Part shown: one piece after another, positions 1 through 8,488 of the stretch
Layout: each line of letters begins with the position of its first letter
How positions within the stretch are numbered: position 1 is the first letter of the stretch
Assembly: GCA_944384855.1 (NCBI GenBank)
Contig: CALWUY010000053.1
Location: 62,001-126,000, forward strand
From: an uncultured Clostridia bacterium
GTDB lineage: Bacteria > Bacillota > Clostridia > Oscillospirales > Acutalibacteraceae
Reading direction: 5' to 3'
DNA: 64,000 bases
The notes under the pieces: model-generated
Databases searched by the model: none
What the model was told of the DNA's origin: nothing
Seen by the model: the letters and a program-made list of their open reading frames with translations, nothing else
Translations under genes and position numbers: made by a program

Positions 1-475
1 CCAGATGATTGGCAGCATTAGCGACAACAACTCCTATTGCACCCAATCCGATAACACCCAGTGACTTTCCTTTTATCTCAGGACCGGCAAATGCACCTTT
101 GCCTTTTTCAACGAGCTTTTCTACCGCGTCTCCTTCTCCCTTGAGAGTTTTTGCCCACTCTATGCCTGAAACTACACGGCGAGATGAAATTAAAAGACCT
201 GCTATTACAAGTTCTTTAACCGCGTTTGCATTGGCACCGGGAGTGTTGAAGACAACTATTCCCTGCTCAGAGCATCTGTCAATCGGTATATTGTTGGTTC
301 CAGCTCCTGCGCGCGCAATCGCTTTCATTGATGCCGGGAACTCGGTGTCATGCAAGGCCGCAGACCTTACAATCGCACCGTCAGCATTTTCGACCTCATC
401 GCCTACGGTATATTTTTCATCAAAAACCTCAAGACCTGTCTTCGATATTTTGTTGTATGTTTTTATCTTATACAT
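1..475 (-). CDS. serA: D-3-phosphoglycerate dehydrogenase, N-terminal part (cut by window edge)
   Basis: This should catalyse the first step of serine synthesis, NAD-dependent oxidation of 3-phosphoglycerate to 3-phosphohydroxypyruvate in the cytoplasm. About 158 N-terminal residues are visible. They contain the family segment ARAGAGTNNIPID and the start of the NAD-binding fold, GVIGLGAIG (GxGxxG). The rest of the NAD domain, the catalytic histidine and any ACT domain lie outside the window. The start ATG at 475 overlaps the serC stop by one base (TAATG), so the two genes are translationally coupled and share the serC promoter. The family call is secure; the full length is unknown. Confidence 0.9.
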   Translation of the reverse strand, partial: MYKIKTYNKISKTGLEVFDEKYTVGDEVENADGAIVRSAALHDTEFPASMKAIARAGAGTNNIPIDRCSEQGIVVFNTPGANANAVKELVIAGLLISSRRVVSGIEWAKTLKGEGDAVEKLVEKGKGAFAGPEIKGKSLGVIGLGAIGVVVANAANHL

Positions 476-1557
476 TACGCGTTTTCCTCCTCGAACTTCT
501 TCATAAACTCAACCAGTTTCTCGACGCCTTCAACAGGCATAGCATTGTATATTGAAGCACGCATACCGCCTACGCTGCGGTGTCCTTTCAGATTGACAAA
601 TCCCGCTTTTTTGGCCTCTGCTACAAACTTAGCGTCTAATTCATCACTGCCTGTCACAAAAGGAACATTCATTAAAGAGCGGTCTTCCGGAACAACCGTG
701 CCCTTAAACAGCTTGCTGCTGTCAAGAAAATCATAAAGTATCCTGGCCTTTTTCTCGTTGATTTCCTTCATAACCTCAAGTCCGCCCATCTTTTTGATCC
801 ACTTGAATGTAAGTCCGGCAATGTAAATAGCGTAGCATGGCGGTGTATTAAACATCGATCCGTTTTCGCTGTGTGTATCATATTTCAGCATAGTGGGGGT
901 TATATCCATTGCATTGCCTATGAGATCCTTGCGGATTATTACAATCGTAACACCGGCAGGCGCAACATTTTTCTGGGCACCGGCATACAAAAGTCCGAAC
1001 TTTGATACATCAATGGGTTCTGACAGTATGCAGCTTGATATATCGGCAACGAGCGGAACATCGCCTGTATCCGGCAAAGTATGATACTTTGTACCGTAAA
1101 TAGTATTATTCATGCATATATGAACATAATCTGCTTCCGAATCAAAATCCGCAGCAGTTGTCTTAGGTATATAGCTGAATGTTTTGTCCTTTGATGACGC
1201 AACCTCACGGGCAGCTCCGTAACGTGCCGCCTCTTTATAAGCCTTTGTTGCCCACTGACCGGTAATTATATAATCAGCCTTACCGTTCTTGGTCATAAGA
1301 TTAAGAGGAATCATGGCAAACTGTGTAGAAGCGCCTCCCTGCAGGAAAAGCACCTCGTAGTTTTCGGGTATATTCATAATCTCACGAAGATTTGCCTCTG
1401 TCTCATCGAATATTGCCTGATACTCTTTTGACCTGTGCGACATTTCCATAACCGACTGTCCGGTTTCTCCGTATTCCAACATTTCCGCCGCCGCGGTTTT
1501 CAGCACATCCTCCGGTAACATTGAGGGACCCGCACTGAAATTATATACTCTTGCCAT
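475..1557 (-). CDS. serC: phosphoserine aminotransferase
   Basis: PLP-dependent transamination of 3-phosphohydroxypyruvate to phosphoserine, the second step of serine synthesis (SerC can also serve vitamin B6 synthesis). The 360-residue product opens with YNFSAGPSMLPE, typical of SerC, and carries GAQKN, whose lysine forms the PLP Schiff base. The frame stays open to 1620, but the ATG at 1557 is preceded by AGGAGG at ideal spacing and matches the family's usual N-terminus, so it was chosen. It lies upstream of and coupled to serA. A consensus promoter sits about 90 bp upstream. Confidence 0.95.
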   Translation of the reverse strand: MARVYNFSAGPSMLPEDVLKTAAAEMLEYGETGQSVMEMSHRSKEYQAIFDETEANLREIMNIPENYEVLFLQGGASTQFAMIPLNLMTKNGKADYIITGQWATKAYKEAARYGAAREVASSKDKTFSYIPKTTAADFDSEADYVHICMNNTIYGTKYHTLPDTGDVPLVADISSCILSEPIDVSKFGLLYAGAQKNVAPAGVTIVIIRKDLIGNAMDITPTMLKYDTHSENGSMFNTPPCYAIYIAGLTFKWIKKMGGLEVMKEINEKKARILYDFLDSSKLFKGTVVPEDRSLMNVPFVTGSDELDAKFVAEAKKAGFVNLKGHRSVGGMRASIYNAMPVEGVEKLVEFMKKFEEENA

Positions 1558-1648
1558 AATTATACCTCCTATAATATTGGTAGTGAACCGGGCAGATTTT
1601 TGATAAATCCGACCGAACACTATTCTTTTTAATATGACATTGTAATAT

Positions 1649-1677
1649 ATTATATTCCCTCAAATACGATTTGTCAA
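1649..1677 (-). promoter_or_regulatory. housekeeping promoter of serC-serA
   Basis: On the minus strand TTGACA (1677-1672) and TATAAT (1654-1649) are separated by exactly 17 bp, a full sigma-70/SigA consensus. It implies a 5' leader of roughly 85 nt before the serC AGGAGG. Confidence 0.9.
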
Positions 1678-1787
1678 TAGTTTGTGAATATTTTCACGAA
1701 CTTTTTGTCCGATTTTATAACATTTTAAAAATCTTTGTTAAAAAAATAACATACTTTTGCAATTGCTACGCAGTTTTGTATATTTTA

Positions 1788-1816
1788 TTGACACTTTAAC
1801 GAAAAAATGTTATAGT
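1788..1816 (+). promoter_or_regulatory. housekeeping promoter of the cohesin-protein gene
   Basis: TTGACA (1788-1793), a 17-bp spacer and TATAGT (1811-1816) lie 30 bp upstream of the ATG at 1846. An AAAGGAGC ribosome site sits just before that ATG. The promoter is divergent from the serC promoter in the same 220-bp gap. Confidence 0.88.
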
Positions 1817-1845
1817 ATTAATATCAAATCCAAAGGAGCAATATT

Positions 1846-2943
1846 ATGCGGAAAAAAGCCTTTTCGGTATTATGCTGCGCTTTGTTTACTGTGTGTCTGT
1901 TACTCCAGAAGACATCAGTATCCGCGGCTGTCATCAACGAGGGCATTATAACCGTAGCGTCTGTTACCGGAAATACCGGCGATACGGTAATTGTGCCGAT
2001 CACTATTGATGAGAATCCGGGTATCTGCGGCATTACCGTTTCTATATCCTATGATTCATCAGCTTTGGAATTTATAGAAGATATGATGGGTAACGTTATT
2101 TACGAATACCTGACTAAAGCGCATCCCGACAGAAATATAATACGTCTTGTAACAGTGGAAGCCGGAAATAAATACAATAACGGCACACTTCTTAACTTGA
2201 AATTCAAAATTTCCGACTCTGCCGCAGCAGGTCTTCATAAAATTGACATACTCTATAACAGCGGAGATTTCTGCAACTGGAAGCTTGACCGTATTATGCC
2301 TGAAATTGTAGCCGGCGGAGTTGATGTTAATTTAAGTGAATCCAACTGTCCGCACGAAAGCTACGGCGAATGGACTGTCGCCTCTGTTGCCACATGCACT
2401 GAAAGCGGACTCGAACAGCATATCTGCACTGCCTGCGGCCATGTAGAACTCAGAGAGACACAGCCATTGGGGCATGAGTTCTCAAATGATTATACTATTG
2501 ACAAAGAAGCCACTGAAACTGAACCGGGCCTTATGTCCAGACACTGCACACGATGCAAAGCAGTTACCGATCAGCTCACCTTTACATTGCAGCAGAGTGA
2601 AACCGGTGATTTTGATAACAATCTATACGAAGAAGTTCCCGAAAACGAATATATAAACAATATGCATAAGGAACAGTATCCGGATACCGGCACATCTTCC
2701 GGCAGCAATGAAGCGGATTCTTCATCTGCGGAAAATACAGAAACACCGGAAAGCGATATTCCGGATGAAGAAAACATTACTTCCGGAAACGATCCCGTTT
2801 TCGTCCCTGATATTGACACTCCCTTACAGGCAGAACAAATTTCCGTACTGCAGAAAATAGCGGAAGTATTTCCTGACATAAATTCAATTCTAAATGTTCT
2901 GCGTTATTTGATCGCCGCTCTTTTTTCTGTAATTTTAATTTAA
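1846..2943 (+). CDS. secreted cohesin-domain protein with Cys-rich modules and C-terminal membrane helix
   Basis: The 365-residue product has a signal peptide (about residues 1-28, ending VSAA). A cohesin-type beta-sandwich follows at about 30-160: TGNTGDTVIVPITI, then SYDSSALEF, then a GGVDV ending. Next come two short modules with paired CxxC motifs (ICTACG, HCTRCK), an acidic Ser/Glu/Asp-rich linker at about 255-325, and a hydrophobic helix as the last 20 residues with almost no tail. No LPXTG motif is seen. Cohesins bind dockerins in cellulosomes and related surface complexes, so this looks like a cell-surface docking protein held by its C-terminal helix. A dockerin protein is encoded 10 kb away. 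The gene is monocistronic between its own promoter and a terminator. The binding partner is inferred. Confidence 0.78.
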   Translation: MRKKAFSVLCCALFTVCLLLQKTSVSAAVINEGIITVASVTGNTGDTVIVPITIDENPGICGITVSISYDSSALEFIEDMMGNVIYEYLTKAHPDRNIIRLVTVEAGNKYNNGTLLNLKFKISDSAAAGLHKIDILYNSGDFCNWKLDRIMPEIVAGGVDVNLSESNCPHESYGEWTVASVATCTESGLEQHICTACGHVELRETQPLGHEFSNDYTIDKEATETEPGLMSRHCTRCKAVTDQLTFTLQQSETGDFDNNLYEEVPENEYINNMHKEQYPDTGTSSGSNEADSSSAENTETPESDIPDEENITSGNDPVFVPDIDTPLQAEQISVLQKIAEVFPDINSILNVLRYLIAALFSVILI

Positions 2944-2954
2944 TTTATATCTGT

Positions 2955-2993
2955 AAAACAACAGACTCTGATAAAAACAGAGTCTGTTGTTTT
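2955..2993. terminator. bidirectional hairpin terminator
   Basis: A perfect 16-bp stem (2955-2970 with 2978-2993) and 7-nt loop, with A/T runs on both sides. It separates the convergent cohesin-protein gene and the lyase operon and can end both transcripts. Confidence 0.9.
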
Positions 2994-3025
2994 ATATTCA
3001 TCACTAAAAATTGCTTGTTTAATAT

Positions 3026-4087
3026 TTATATTATTCCTGTAATCTCAGCAAAGCAGACCGTAAGCCTATCCCCTGTTAAATCATGATAACAAATGCGTGT
3101 GGAATCAGGGTTAAAGCACGGATGCGGGTGAGCCGGATGCTGTGCCGCAAAACCCGCTTTCGCAACCACGATTTCATTGCCTGTTTCCGTATCTATCAGG
3201 CAGACCCAGCTCTTCTCTCCGCTTTGTGTATCAGCCGCCAGAAAACGTCCGCCTGAAGAAGCGCAGACATGCCAGTACGGATGTTTGCCGTATATCGCGT
3301 TTTTCTGTCCCGTGCCGTCGGCATTGACATAACAGATACCTTTAGGCCCTGCAGGTGAACAGCTGTATTTTACAAAATACAGTCCCTGTCCGTCGTGGGT
3401 CCAGCACTCATGTCCGAAACAGTCCCCTAAATTCTGTTCACTGTCAAGATACTGTTTTGCTATGCATTTCATTCCCTTACCGGTTTCATACATCCACAAG
3501 CGGTTTGTTATGTAAAATGTATCGCCTTCATGTGAAAAGAATATTTTATCTTTGTCTGTCGGACATACCATAATATGACTGGCGTCCGTAAAAGGTTTGT
3601 TGAACTTCTTTTCAAATACCTTTTCGCATTTTCCTGTTTGCGTATCAACCATATAGCATTCGCTTAAAGTGATTATATTGTTTTCTCTCGTATACACCGC
3701 GAAATTTATGTGTCTGCCGTCATTCGTGATATGCGGAAAGGTGAACCCTTCGGGTATACCGCATATTTTGTGCTTTTCCCGCGTGCCGGCATTAAGGCAA
3801 ACCAGCTTATCGCCTTCGGGAAAGTATATTTTTTCTTTATCAACCGCGTAATCAATAAATGAAAAGTCCGCGGCTTTTCCCGAAAGCAATTCTTCTTCAG
3901 TATTATGCTCAATATCTGCTATTACAAGCTTTGACGGCAGTCTTTTATCATTCGGGATTTTTTTCAGCACTATTCGGTTTTGATCTATCCATGAATTATT
4001 GCTGTAATATCCGTAAGTATAATTGTAATCATTATCAGATATGCGAATAATCGGATATCCCTCTGAAAATTCTTTTAATACTATCAT
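3026..4087 (-). CDS. oligogalacturonate lyase-like beta-propeller (PL22-type)
   Basis: Predicted cytoplasmic lyase of short, unsaturated pectin fragments. The 353-residue product has no signal peptide and reads as repeated TolB-like propeller blades. Family-type segments include CPTDKDKIFFSHEG, GHECWTHDG and the His-rich AQHPAHPHPCFNPD near the C-terminus. In characterised PL22 enzymes the corresponding histidines and a glutamine bind the catalytic metal; the exact residue match here could not be verified. It is the last gene of a three-gene operon with two Gfo/Idh/MocA oxidoreductases, overlapping the preceding gene by 4 nt (ATGA). An alternative is a WD40/TolB propeller with another sugar substrate. 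Confidence 0.72.
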   Translation of the reverse strand: MIVLKEFSEGYPIIRISDNDYNYTYGYYSNNSWIDQNRIVLKKIPNDKRLPSKLVIADIEHNTEEELLSGKAADFSFIDYAVDKEKIYFPEGDKLVCLNAGTREKHKICGIPEGFTFPHITNDGRHINFAVYTRENNIITLSECYMVDTQTGKCEKVFEKKFNKPFTDASHIMVCPTDKDKIFFSHEGDTFYITNRLWMYETGKGMKCIAKQYLDSEQNLGDCFGHECWTHDGQGLYFVKYSCSPAGPKGICYVNADGTGQKNAIYGKHPYWHVCASSGGRFLAADTQSGEKSWVCLIDTETGNEIVVAKAGFAAQHPAHPHPCFNPDSTRICYHDLTGDRLTVCFAEITGII

Positions 4088-5166
4088 AACCTACAACTCC
4101 TCAATCTCTTATCCGCAAAATTCTGCGCGGTTATCGCAAGTTCTATAGCTTTGAATGCCTCGGACTGTGCCATTGCCGTTTCTGTCCTCATATTGCAGTC
4201 GTATATCAGATCATTAAAATATGTTATCCCTACCTTGCCGGTTACATTTTCTGCAAAGATACCGCTGCTGTTCACGACGATAACACGGTTAGGACTCATA
4301 TCAGCTCCTATATCGCAGTTCTTGCGAAGCTCTATATAACCCTCGCTTCCCTCGATTATCATGCGCGCGTCGCCCCAAGTACCCAAACCGTCAGGCGAGT
4401 TCCAGTCTATTCTGAAATAACCTGTGACTCCGTTTTCTCCCGTAAGGGCAAAGTCCCCGTAATCTTCGAATTCCGGATACTTACGGAAATTGTAGTTATG
4501 CACTCTGGCAAAATCTATAACAGCGTCACTATTGCCGGTGTAGCTTAAAAACTGCTGAGTTTGGTGCGAACCCAGATCAGTCAGAATACCGCCTGTAAAC
4601 TCCTTTTTAAAGAACCATTCAGGACGGTTTTCGGGATTCAGTCTGTGGGGCGCAAGGCTGTCAATATGAAAAACCTTTCCTATAACTCCGTTTTTTATGA
4701 TTCTGCGGGCCATAACCGCGGATTCATTATCTATACTTTCTCCGTAATAAACGAAATACCGCGCGCCGGTTCTGCAAACTGTTTTCTTTATCTCTTCAAG
4801 CTGTGAAAGCGATACAACCGGCGCTTTATCGGTAAAAAAATCCTTGCCGGCAGTCATGGCCCTTACCCCTGTGCCTGCCCTTTCAGAAGGAATACCGGCG
4901 CAGGCTACCAGTTTAATTTCCGTATCCTCAAGTAATTCATCTTCACTCGAGCAGATTCCGACATAATGATATTTATTTTTAAAACTGATCACCGCGGCTT
5001 CGTCTTTATCATATACACATTTTAAAACCGCTCCGGCTTTTATAAGTCCGTCGCACATTCCGTAAATATGAGAATGTGCCAAACCTGTTACGCCGAACAC
5101 CAAAGGTTCAAAATCTCTGCTTTCAGAAGAACCCGGCGAAAAACAGAATATATCATTTTCAGTCAT
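4084..5166 (-). CDS. Gfo/Idh/MocA-family oxidoreductase
   Basis: A 360-residue NAD(P)-dependent sugar oxidoreductase. The N-terminal Rossmann half (FGVTGLAHSH as the nucleotide loop) is followed by a DKAPVVSLSQ segment. There the lysine replaces that of the family's EKP motif, so the motif is diverged to DKA. A C-terminal alpha/beta substrate domain contains GGILTDLGSHQTQQ. The ATG at 5166 was chosen over the in-frame one at 5187 because it overlaps the upstream gene by only 8 nt. With its upstream paralogue and the lyase-like gene it probably handles uronate-derived sugars. The substrate is not determinable from sequence. Confidence 0.82.
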   Translation of the reverse strand: MTENDIFCFSPGSSESRDFEPLVFGVTGLAHSHIYGMCDGLIKAGAVLKCVYDKDEAAVISFKNKYHYVGICSSEDELLEDTEIKLVACAGIPSERAGTGVRAMTAGKDFFTDKAPVVSLSQLEEIKKTVCRTGARYFVYYGESIDNESAVMARRIIKNGVIGKVFHIDSLAPHRLNPENRPEWFFKKEFTGGILTDLGSHQTQQFLSYTGNSDAVIDFARVHNYNFRKYPEFEDYGDFALTGENGVTGYFRIDWNSPDGLGTWGDARMIIEGSEGYIELRKNCDIGADMSPNRVIVVNSSGIFAENVTGKVGITYFNDLIYDCNMRTETAMAQSEAFKAIELAITAQNFADKRLRSCRL

Positions 5167-6322
5167 TGTTTTCCACCAGCATTTCAAATTTCTTCAGTTC
5201 CGACAGCGTTTTTTCCCGAATATAACATTGCGTAAGCGTTTCGTCCATTCCGTCCGCATATAAAAATGTATCACCGTATTTTGTCTGGGATTTTATCAGT
5301 TCCCGCCTTATATTATGTATTTTGCTTTGCTGAACCTTTTCAATACATCTGACCTGAGGAGCCGCCGTTTCAGCCGAACACGGCGGGATGTAATCTCCGC
5401 TCAGGCATCCTTCAACAGCGTCAAAAATTTTCTTGTTGACATTTTCAAACGGATTGCCGTATTCTAACGTTATTCCGTTTTTCAGTTTACCGTATATCAG
5501 TTTGATTGAATCATCATAGTAAACCGTACCTTTTTCAAACCTGTATTCAAAGCAGGGCTCTTTAATATCACGTGTAGAATGCGAGGCTATAAACAATCCG
5601 TCAGCCCCGCAGTCAAACCTGAGCTTAATAACTGCCGTATCAAAATTCTCTATGCTGTTTACCCTCAAAAGTTCTGCCGACAAAACCTCTGCCTCAGAGC
5701 TTTTCCCGTAAGCGTTTCCCAAGACATAAAGCATATTATGAAGATAGTGCGCCGTTGCGTTGTTTGCCACACTGTCATTGATCGGCGTACCGTCTGCCGA
5801 CTTTATCTTTCCCGCCCAGCCGCTGCCGCGTGTGAAATATTCCTTAGGCCTCGGCCACAAAACAATGCTTTTAAGAAATTCGGCACGTCCGTAAACGCCT
5901 TTTATTATGTCGCTTTTTAAATCGTTTACTGCGTCGGAAAAACTCCACTGAAATCCTATGCTTACAAATTTCCCGCTTTTTTCCGACTGTTCTTTTATAA
6001 TTTTTTCATCGGCAGAAATTCCCGAAAGCGGCTTCTCGCACATAACGTTTGATCCGTTTTTCAGAGCCGTTAAAATCTGCCGGGTATGTAAATTTATCGG
6101 CGTAGTTATTATACATAAATCTGCCGTTTTTTCTTTATAAAAATCTTCCATATCAGAATATACAGGCACGTTCTGCAGTTGATCCAAATATTTGCATCCG
6201 TTCGGATTAATATCTACGAGACCCACTATTTCAAAATTACCGCCGCCGCTTTTCAGCAGCGCTTCAAGATAAACGTTCGCATATCCGCCTATACCCACAC
6301 AAAGAATTTTTACCTTACGCAT
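5159..6322 (-). CDS. Gfo/Idh/MocA-family oxidoreductase
   Basis: A 387-residue NAD(P)-dependent oxidoreductase. The N-terminus ILCVGIGGYANVY has the glycine-rich nucleotide loop, and the family EKP motif is intact (MCEKPLSG, near residue 95). It is the first gene of the divergent operon, with AAGGAGAGC about 8 nt before the ATG. It is only distantly similar to its downstream paralogue, so the two probably act on different sugars. The 133-bp gap to the divergent AraC gene holds the regulatory DNA; no clear consensus promoter could be assigned there. Confidence 0.85.
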   Translation of the reverse strand: MRKVKILCVGIGGYANVYLEALLKSGGGNFEIVGLVDINPNGCKYLDQLQNVPVYSDMEDFYKEKTADLCIITTPINLHTRQILTALKNGSNVMCEKPLSGISADEKIIKEQSEKSGKFVSIGFQWSFSDAVNDLKSDIIKGVYGRAEFLKSIVLWPRPKEYFTRGSGWAGKIKSADGTPINDSVANNATAHYLHNMLYVLGNAYGKSSEAEVLSAELLRVNSIENFDTAVIKLRFDCGADGLFIASHSTRDIKEPCFEYRFEKGTVYYDDSIKLIYGKLKNGITLEYGNPFENVNKKIFDAVEGCLSGDYIPPCSAETAAPQVRCIEKVQQSKIHNIRRELIKSQTKYGDTFLYADGMDETLTQCYIREKTLSELKKFEMLVENND

Positions 6323-6455
6323 ATTAATGCTCTCCTTAATAACAGGGACTTTACTTTTTAAATCAAGATGATATAATATAATTAATATAACATAGAAAAA
6401 CTGATATTAATATCAAAATTGCTACATATAATATCAAATTTTTTGGTGATTTAAA

Positions 6456-7295
6456 ATGGATATAAAAAATAAAAATATATCAATAATTTCAGATTCCCCA
6501 ATATTTTTCAGTCATGTAAAGGACATTCCACACTCCTCGAGTCACACTTTTCACCTTCACGATTATATAGAAATATATATATTCGTTTCTGGCGACGTCA
6601 GCTTTATTATAAATGATAAATATATAAAACTTAAACCCGGTAATATTATTTTGGTTGACGAAAACATTATACACAAACCGGTTATCAACTCTCAAAGTAC
6701 ATACGAAAGGTATTATATAGGTATTCCGAGAAACTCATTTTCTTTTATAACAAACGGAAATAAACCCATTGATTTCATAAATAGAAATAAACAAATTATC
6801 AACCTTTCAGACACAGAATACCATACCGCGCTTGCTTATCTTAATAATATAAGTCGGAACGCTGAAAATAATCCTGCGGATACCTATGTGCTGTTTTCGT
6901 ATCTTCTGCAGTTTCTTAAAATAATAAACAGCGCATGCGAAAAAAGCGGTAATAAAACCGATTTCATAAAATCCGAGACACCGGCACTCGTTATACAAGT
7001 TCTGAATTTTATTGAAAACGCACCGAACGCCTGCGGCAGTGTAAAAGAAATTGCCGATATTTTCCATGTTAATTCTTCGTATTTATCGACTGTTTTCTCA
7101 AAATCCACACACGTAACCTTAAAGCAGTATTTGAGCTATAAAAAAATTTCTACTGCTAAGAATATGCTGCTTACAAATGAACCTCTGTCTCAAATAGCGT
7201 ACGAATGCGGGTTTTCTTCATGCTCTCATTTTATTTCCGTATTTAAAAAAAGTACCGGAAAAACTCCAAAGGAATACCGTAAGGAAAACATATAA
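6456..7295 (+). CDS. AraC-family transcriptional regulator
   Basis: A 279-residue regulator with an N-terminal cupin-like sensing domain (SSHTFHLHDYIEIYIF, typical of sugar-responsive AraC proteins). The C-terminal double helix-turn-helix runs from about residue 190 to 278, with VKEIADIFHVNSSYLS as the first helix pair and LSQIAYECGFSSCSHFISVF as the second. It is transcribed away from the lyase/oxidoreductase operon, so it most likely activates that operon in response to a pectin-derived sugar. The gene is noticeably more AT-rich than its neighbours. Confidence 0.88.
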   Translation: MDIKNKNISIISDSPIFFSHVKDIPHSSSHTFHLHDYIEIYIFVSGDVSFIINDKYIKLKPGNIILVDENIIHKPVINSQSTYERYYIGIPRNSFSFITNGNKPIDFINRNKQIINLSDTEYHTALAYLNNISRNAENNPADTYVLFSYLLQFLKIINSACEKSGNKTDFIKSETPALVIQVLNFIENAPNACGSVKEIADIFHVNSSYLSTVFSKSTHVTLKQYLSYKKISTAKNMLLTNEPLSQIAYECGFSSCSHFISVFKKSTGKTPKEYRKENI

Positions 7296-7329
7296 AAACT
7301 ATGCTTGTCAAATGACAAGCATAGTTTTT
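7294..7329. terminator. bidirectional terminator, araC-type gene / isocitrate dehydrogenase
   Basis: A 16-bp perfect stem (7294-7309 with 7314-7329), 4-nt loop and flanking A and T runs. It begins inside the stop codon of the regulator and lies before the 3' end of the convergent isocitrate dehydrogenase gene. Confidence 0.9.
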
Positions 7330-7337
7330 TATTTTTA

Positions 7338-8486
7338 TTACATTTTTTCAATAGTTTCCATTACATAATCGCCAAGCTGTGAGCAGGTGGCTCCGTCGCT
7401 TCTTCCGGTGATTTTGTATTTAGGTTCATCTTCGGTGCAGATTTTCAAAGCTTTTCCGAGTTTATCGGCATATTCGGTAAAGCCTATATGCCTTAACATC
7501 ATTTCACTTGCTTTGAACATACTTGTCGGATTAGCGTACATTCCCCTGCCTTCCTCAATCATTCGGGGAGCGGAACCGTGTATAGCCTCAAACATCGAAT
7601 ATACATCACCTAAATTTGCGCTTCCGGCTGTTCCTACACCTCCCTGAAGCTGTGCGGCCTCATCGGTGATGATATCCCCGTAAAGGTTAGGCAGAACAAA
7701 TACCTGGAATTTTGAACGTACCCTCGGATTGATAAGATTGGCTGTCATTATATCAATGTACCAATCCTCCGCCTCTATTCCGGGATAGTCCTTTGCAACC
7801 TCATGACATATCTCGGAAAACTTTCCGTCGGTCTTTTTCATTATATTAGCCTTGGTCACAATAGCGACATTGGTTTTGCCGTTATTCTTCGCGTACTCAA
7901 ACGCGGCCCTCGCTATACGTCTCGTTCCTTCAAATGTAGTAACCTTAAAATCAAATGCTAAGGTATCCGGTATTTCTACACCTCTGGAACCGAGTACATA
8001 CTCGCCTTCTGTATTTTCACGGAAAAATGTCCAGTCAATTCCGTCCTCAGGCACTGTGACAGGACGTACGTTAGCATATAAATCAAGTTCACGTCTCATG
8101 GCTACGTTAGCGCTTTCGAGAGTCCCGCCCTTTAAAGTTGTCGTAGGAGCTTTTAAAATAACATTGCAGGCTTTAATCTCCGCAAGAACATCATCCGGAA
8201 TAGCTTTGTTATGCGCTATTCTGTTTTCAATGGTAAGACCTTCAATAGTCCTTATTTCAACCTTTCCTGCTGCAATCTCTTTCTTTAAAATAAACTCCAG
8301 CACTCTCACGCTTTCAGCGGAAATAATAGGTCCTATACCGTCACCGCCGCATACGCCGATTATGATTTTATCAAGTGCCTTATAATCAGTATACGCCTTA
8401 TTCTGCTCCATTTTTCTTTCTCTGGCAATTTGCTCTTCCAGAATAGAGCGAAACTTCTCTACGGCTTCATTTACATAATTTTCCAT
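7338..8486 (-). CDS. icd: isocitrate dehydrogenase (isocitrate/isopropylmalate dehydrogenase family)
   Basis: Oxidative decarboxylation of isocitrate to 2-oxoglutarate. The product is about 382 residues. It has GDGIGP near the start, a substrate loop with LKGGTLESANVAMRRELDLYAN, the catalytic-site segment FRENTEGEY, and LPNLYGDIITDEAAQLQGG with the metal-binding aspartates. Context (aconitase and citrate synthase upstream) favours isocitrate over isopropylmalate; cofactor choice is not proven. Start: GGAG is 7 nt before the ATG at 8486. The ATG at 8492 overlaps the aconitase stop but would leave only one base after GGAG. Confidence 0.88.
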   Translation of the reverse strand: MENYVNEAVEKFRSILEEQIARERKMEQNKAYTDYKALDKIIIGVCGGDGIGPIISAESVRVLEFILKKEIAAGKVEIRTIEGLTIENRIAHNKAIPDDVLAEIKACNVILKAPTTTLKGGTLESANVAMRRELDLYANVRPVTVPEDGIDWTFFRENTEGEYVLGSRGVEIPDTLAFDFKVTTFEGTRRIARAAFEYAKNNGKTNVAIVTKANIMKKTDGKFSEICHEVAKDYPGIEAEDWYIDIMTANLINPRVRSKFQVFVLPNLYGDIITDEAAQLQGGVGTAGSANLGDVYSMFEAIHGSAPRMIEEGRGMYANPTSMFKASEMMLRHIGFTEYADKLGKALKICTEDEPKYKITGRSDGATCSQLGDYVMETIEKM

Positions 8487-8488
8487 AA

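Noticed and set aside
1558-1620. Upstream extension of serC
   Set aside because: The ATG at 1557 has AGGAGG in front and gives the normal SerC N-terminus; the extension is untranslated leader.
7338-8486. 3-isopropylmalate dehydrogenase (leuB) as the identity of this gene
   Set aside because: The neighbours are aconitase and Re-citrate synthase rather than leuACD, so isocitrate is the more likely substrate; sequence alone would not exclude it fully.
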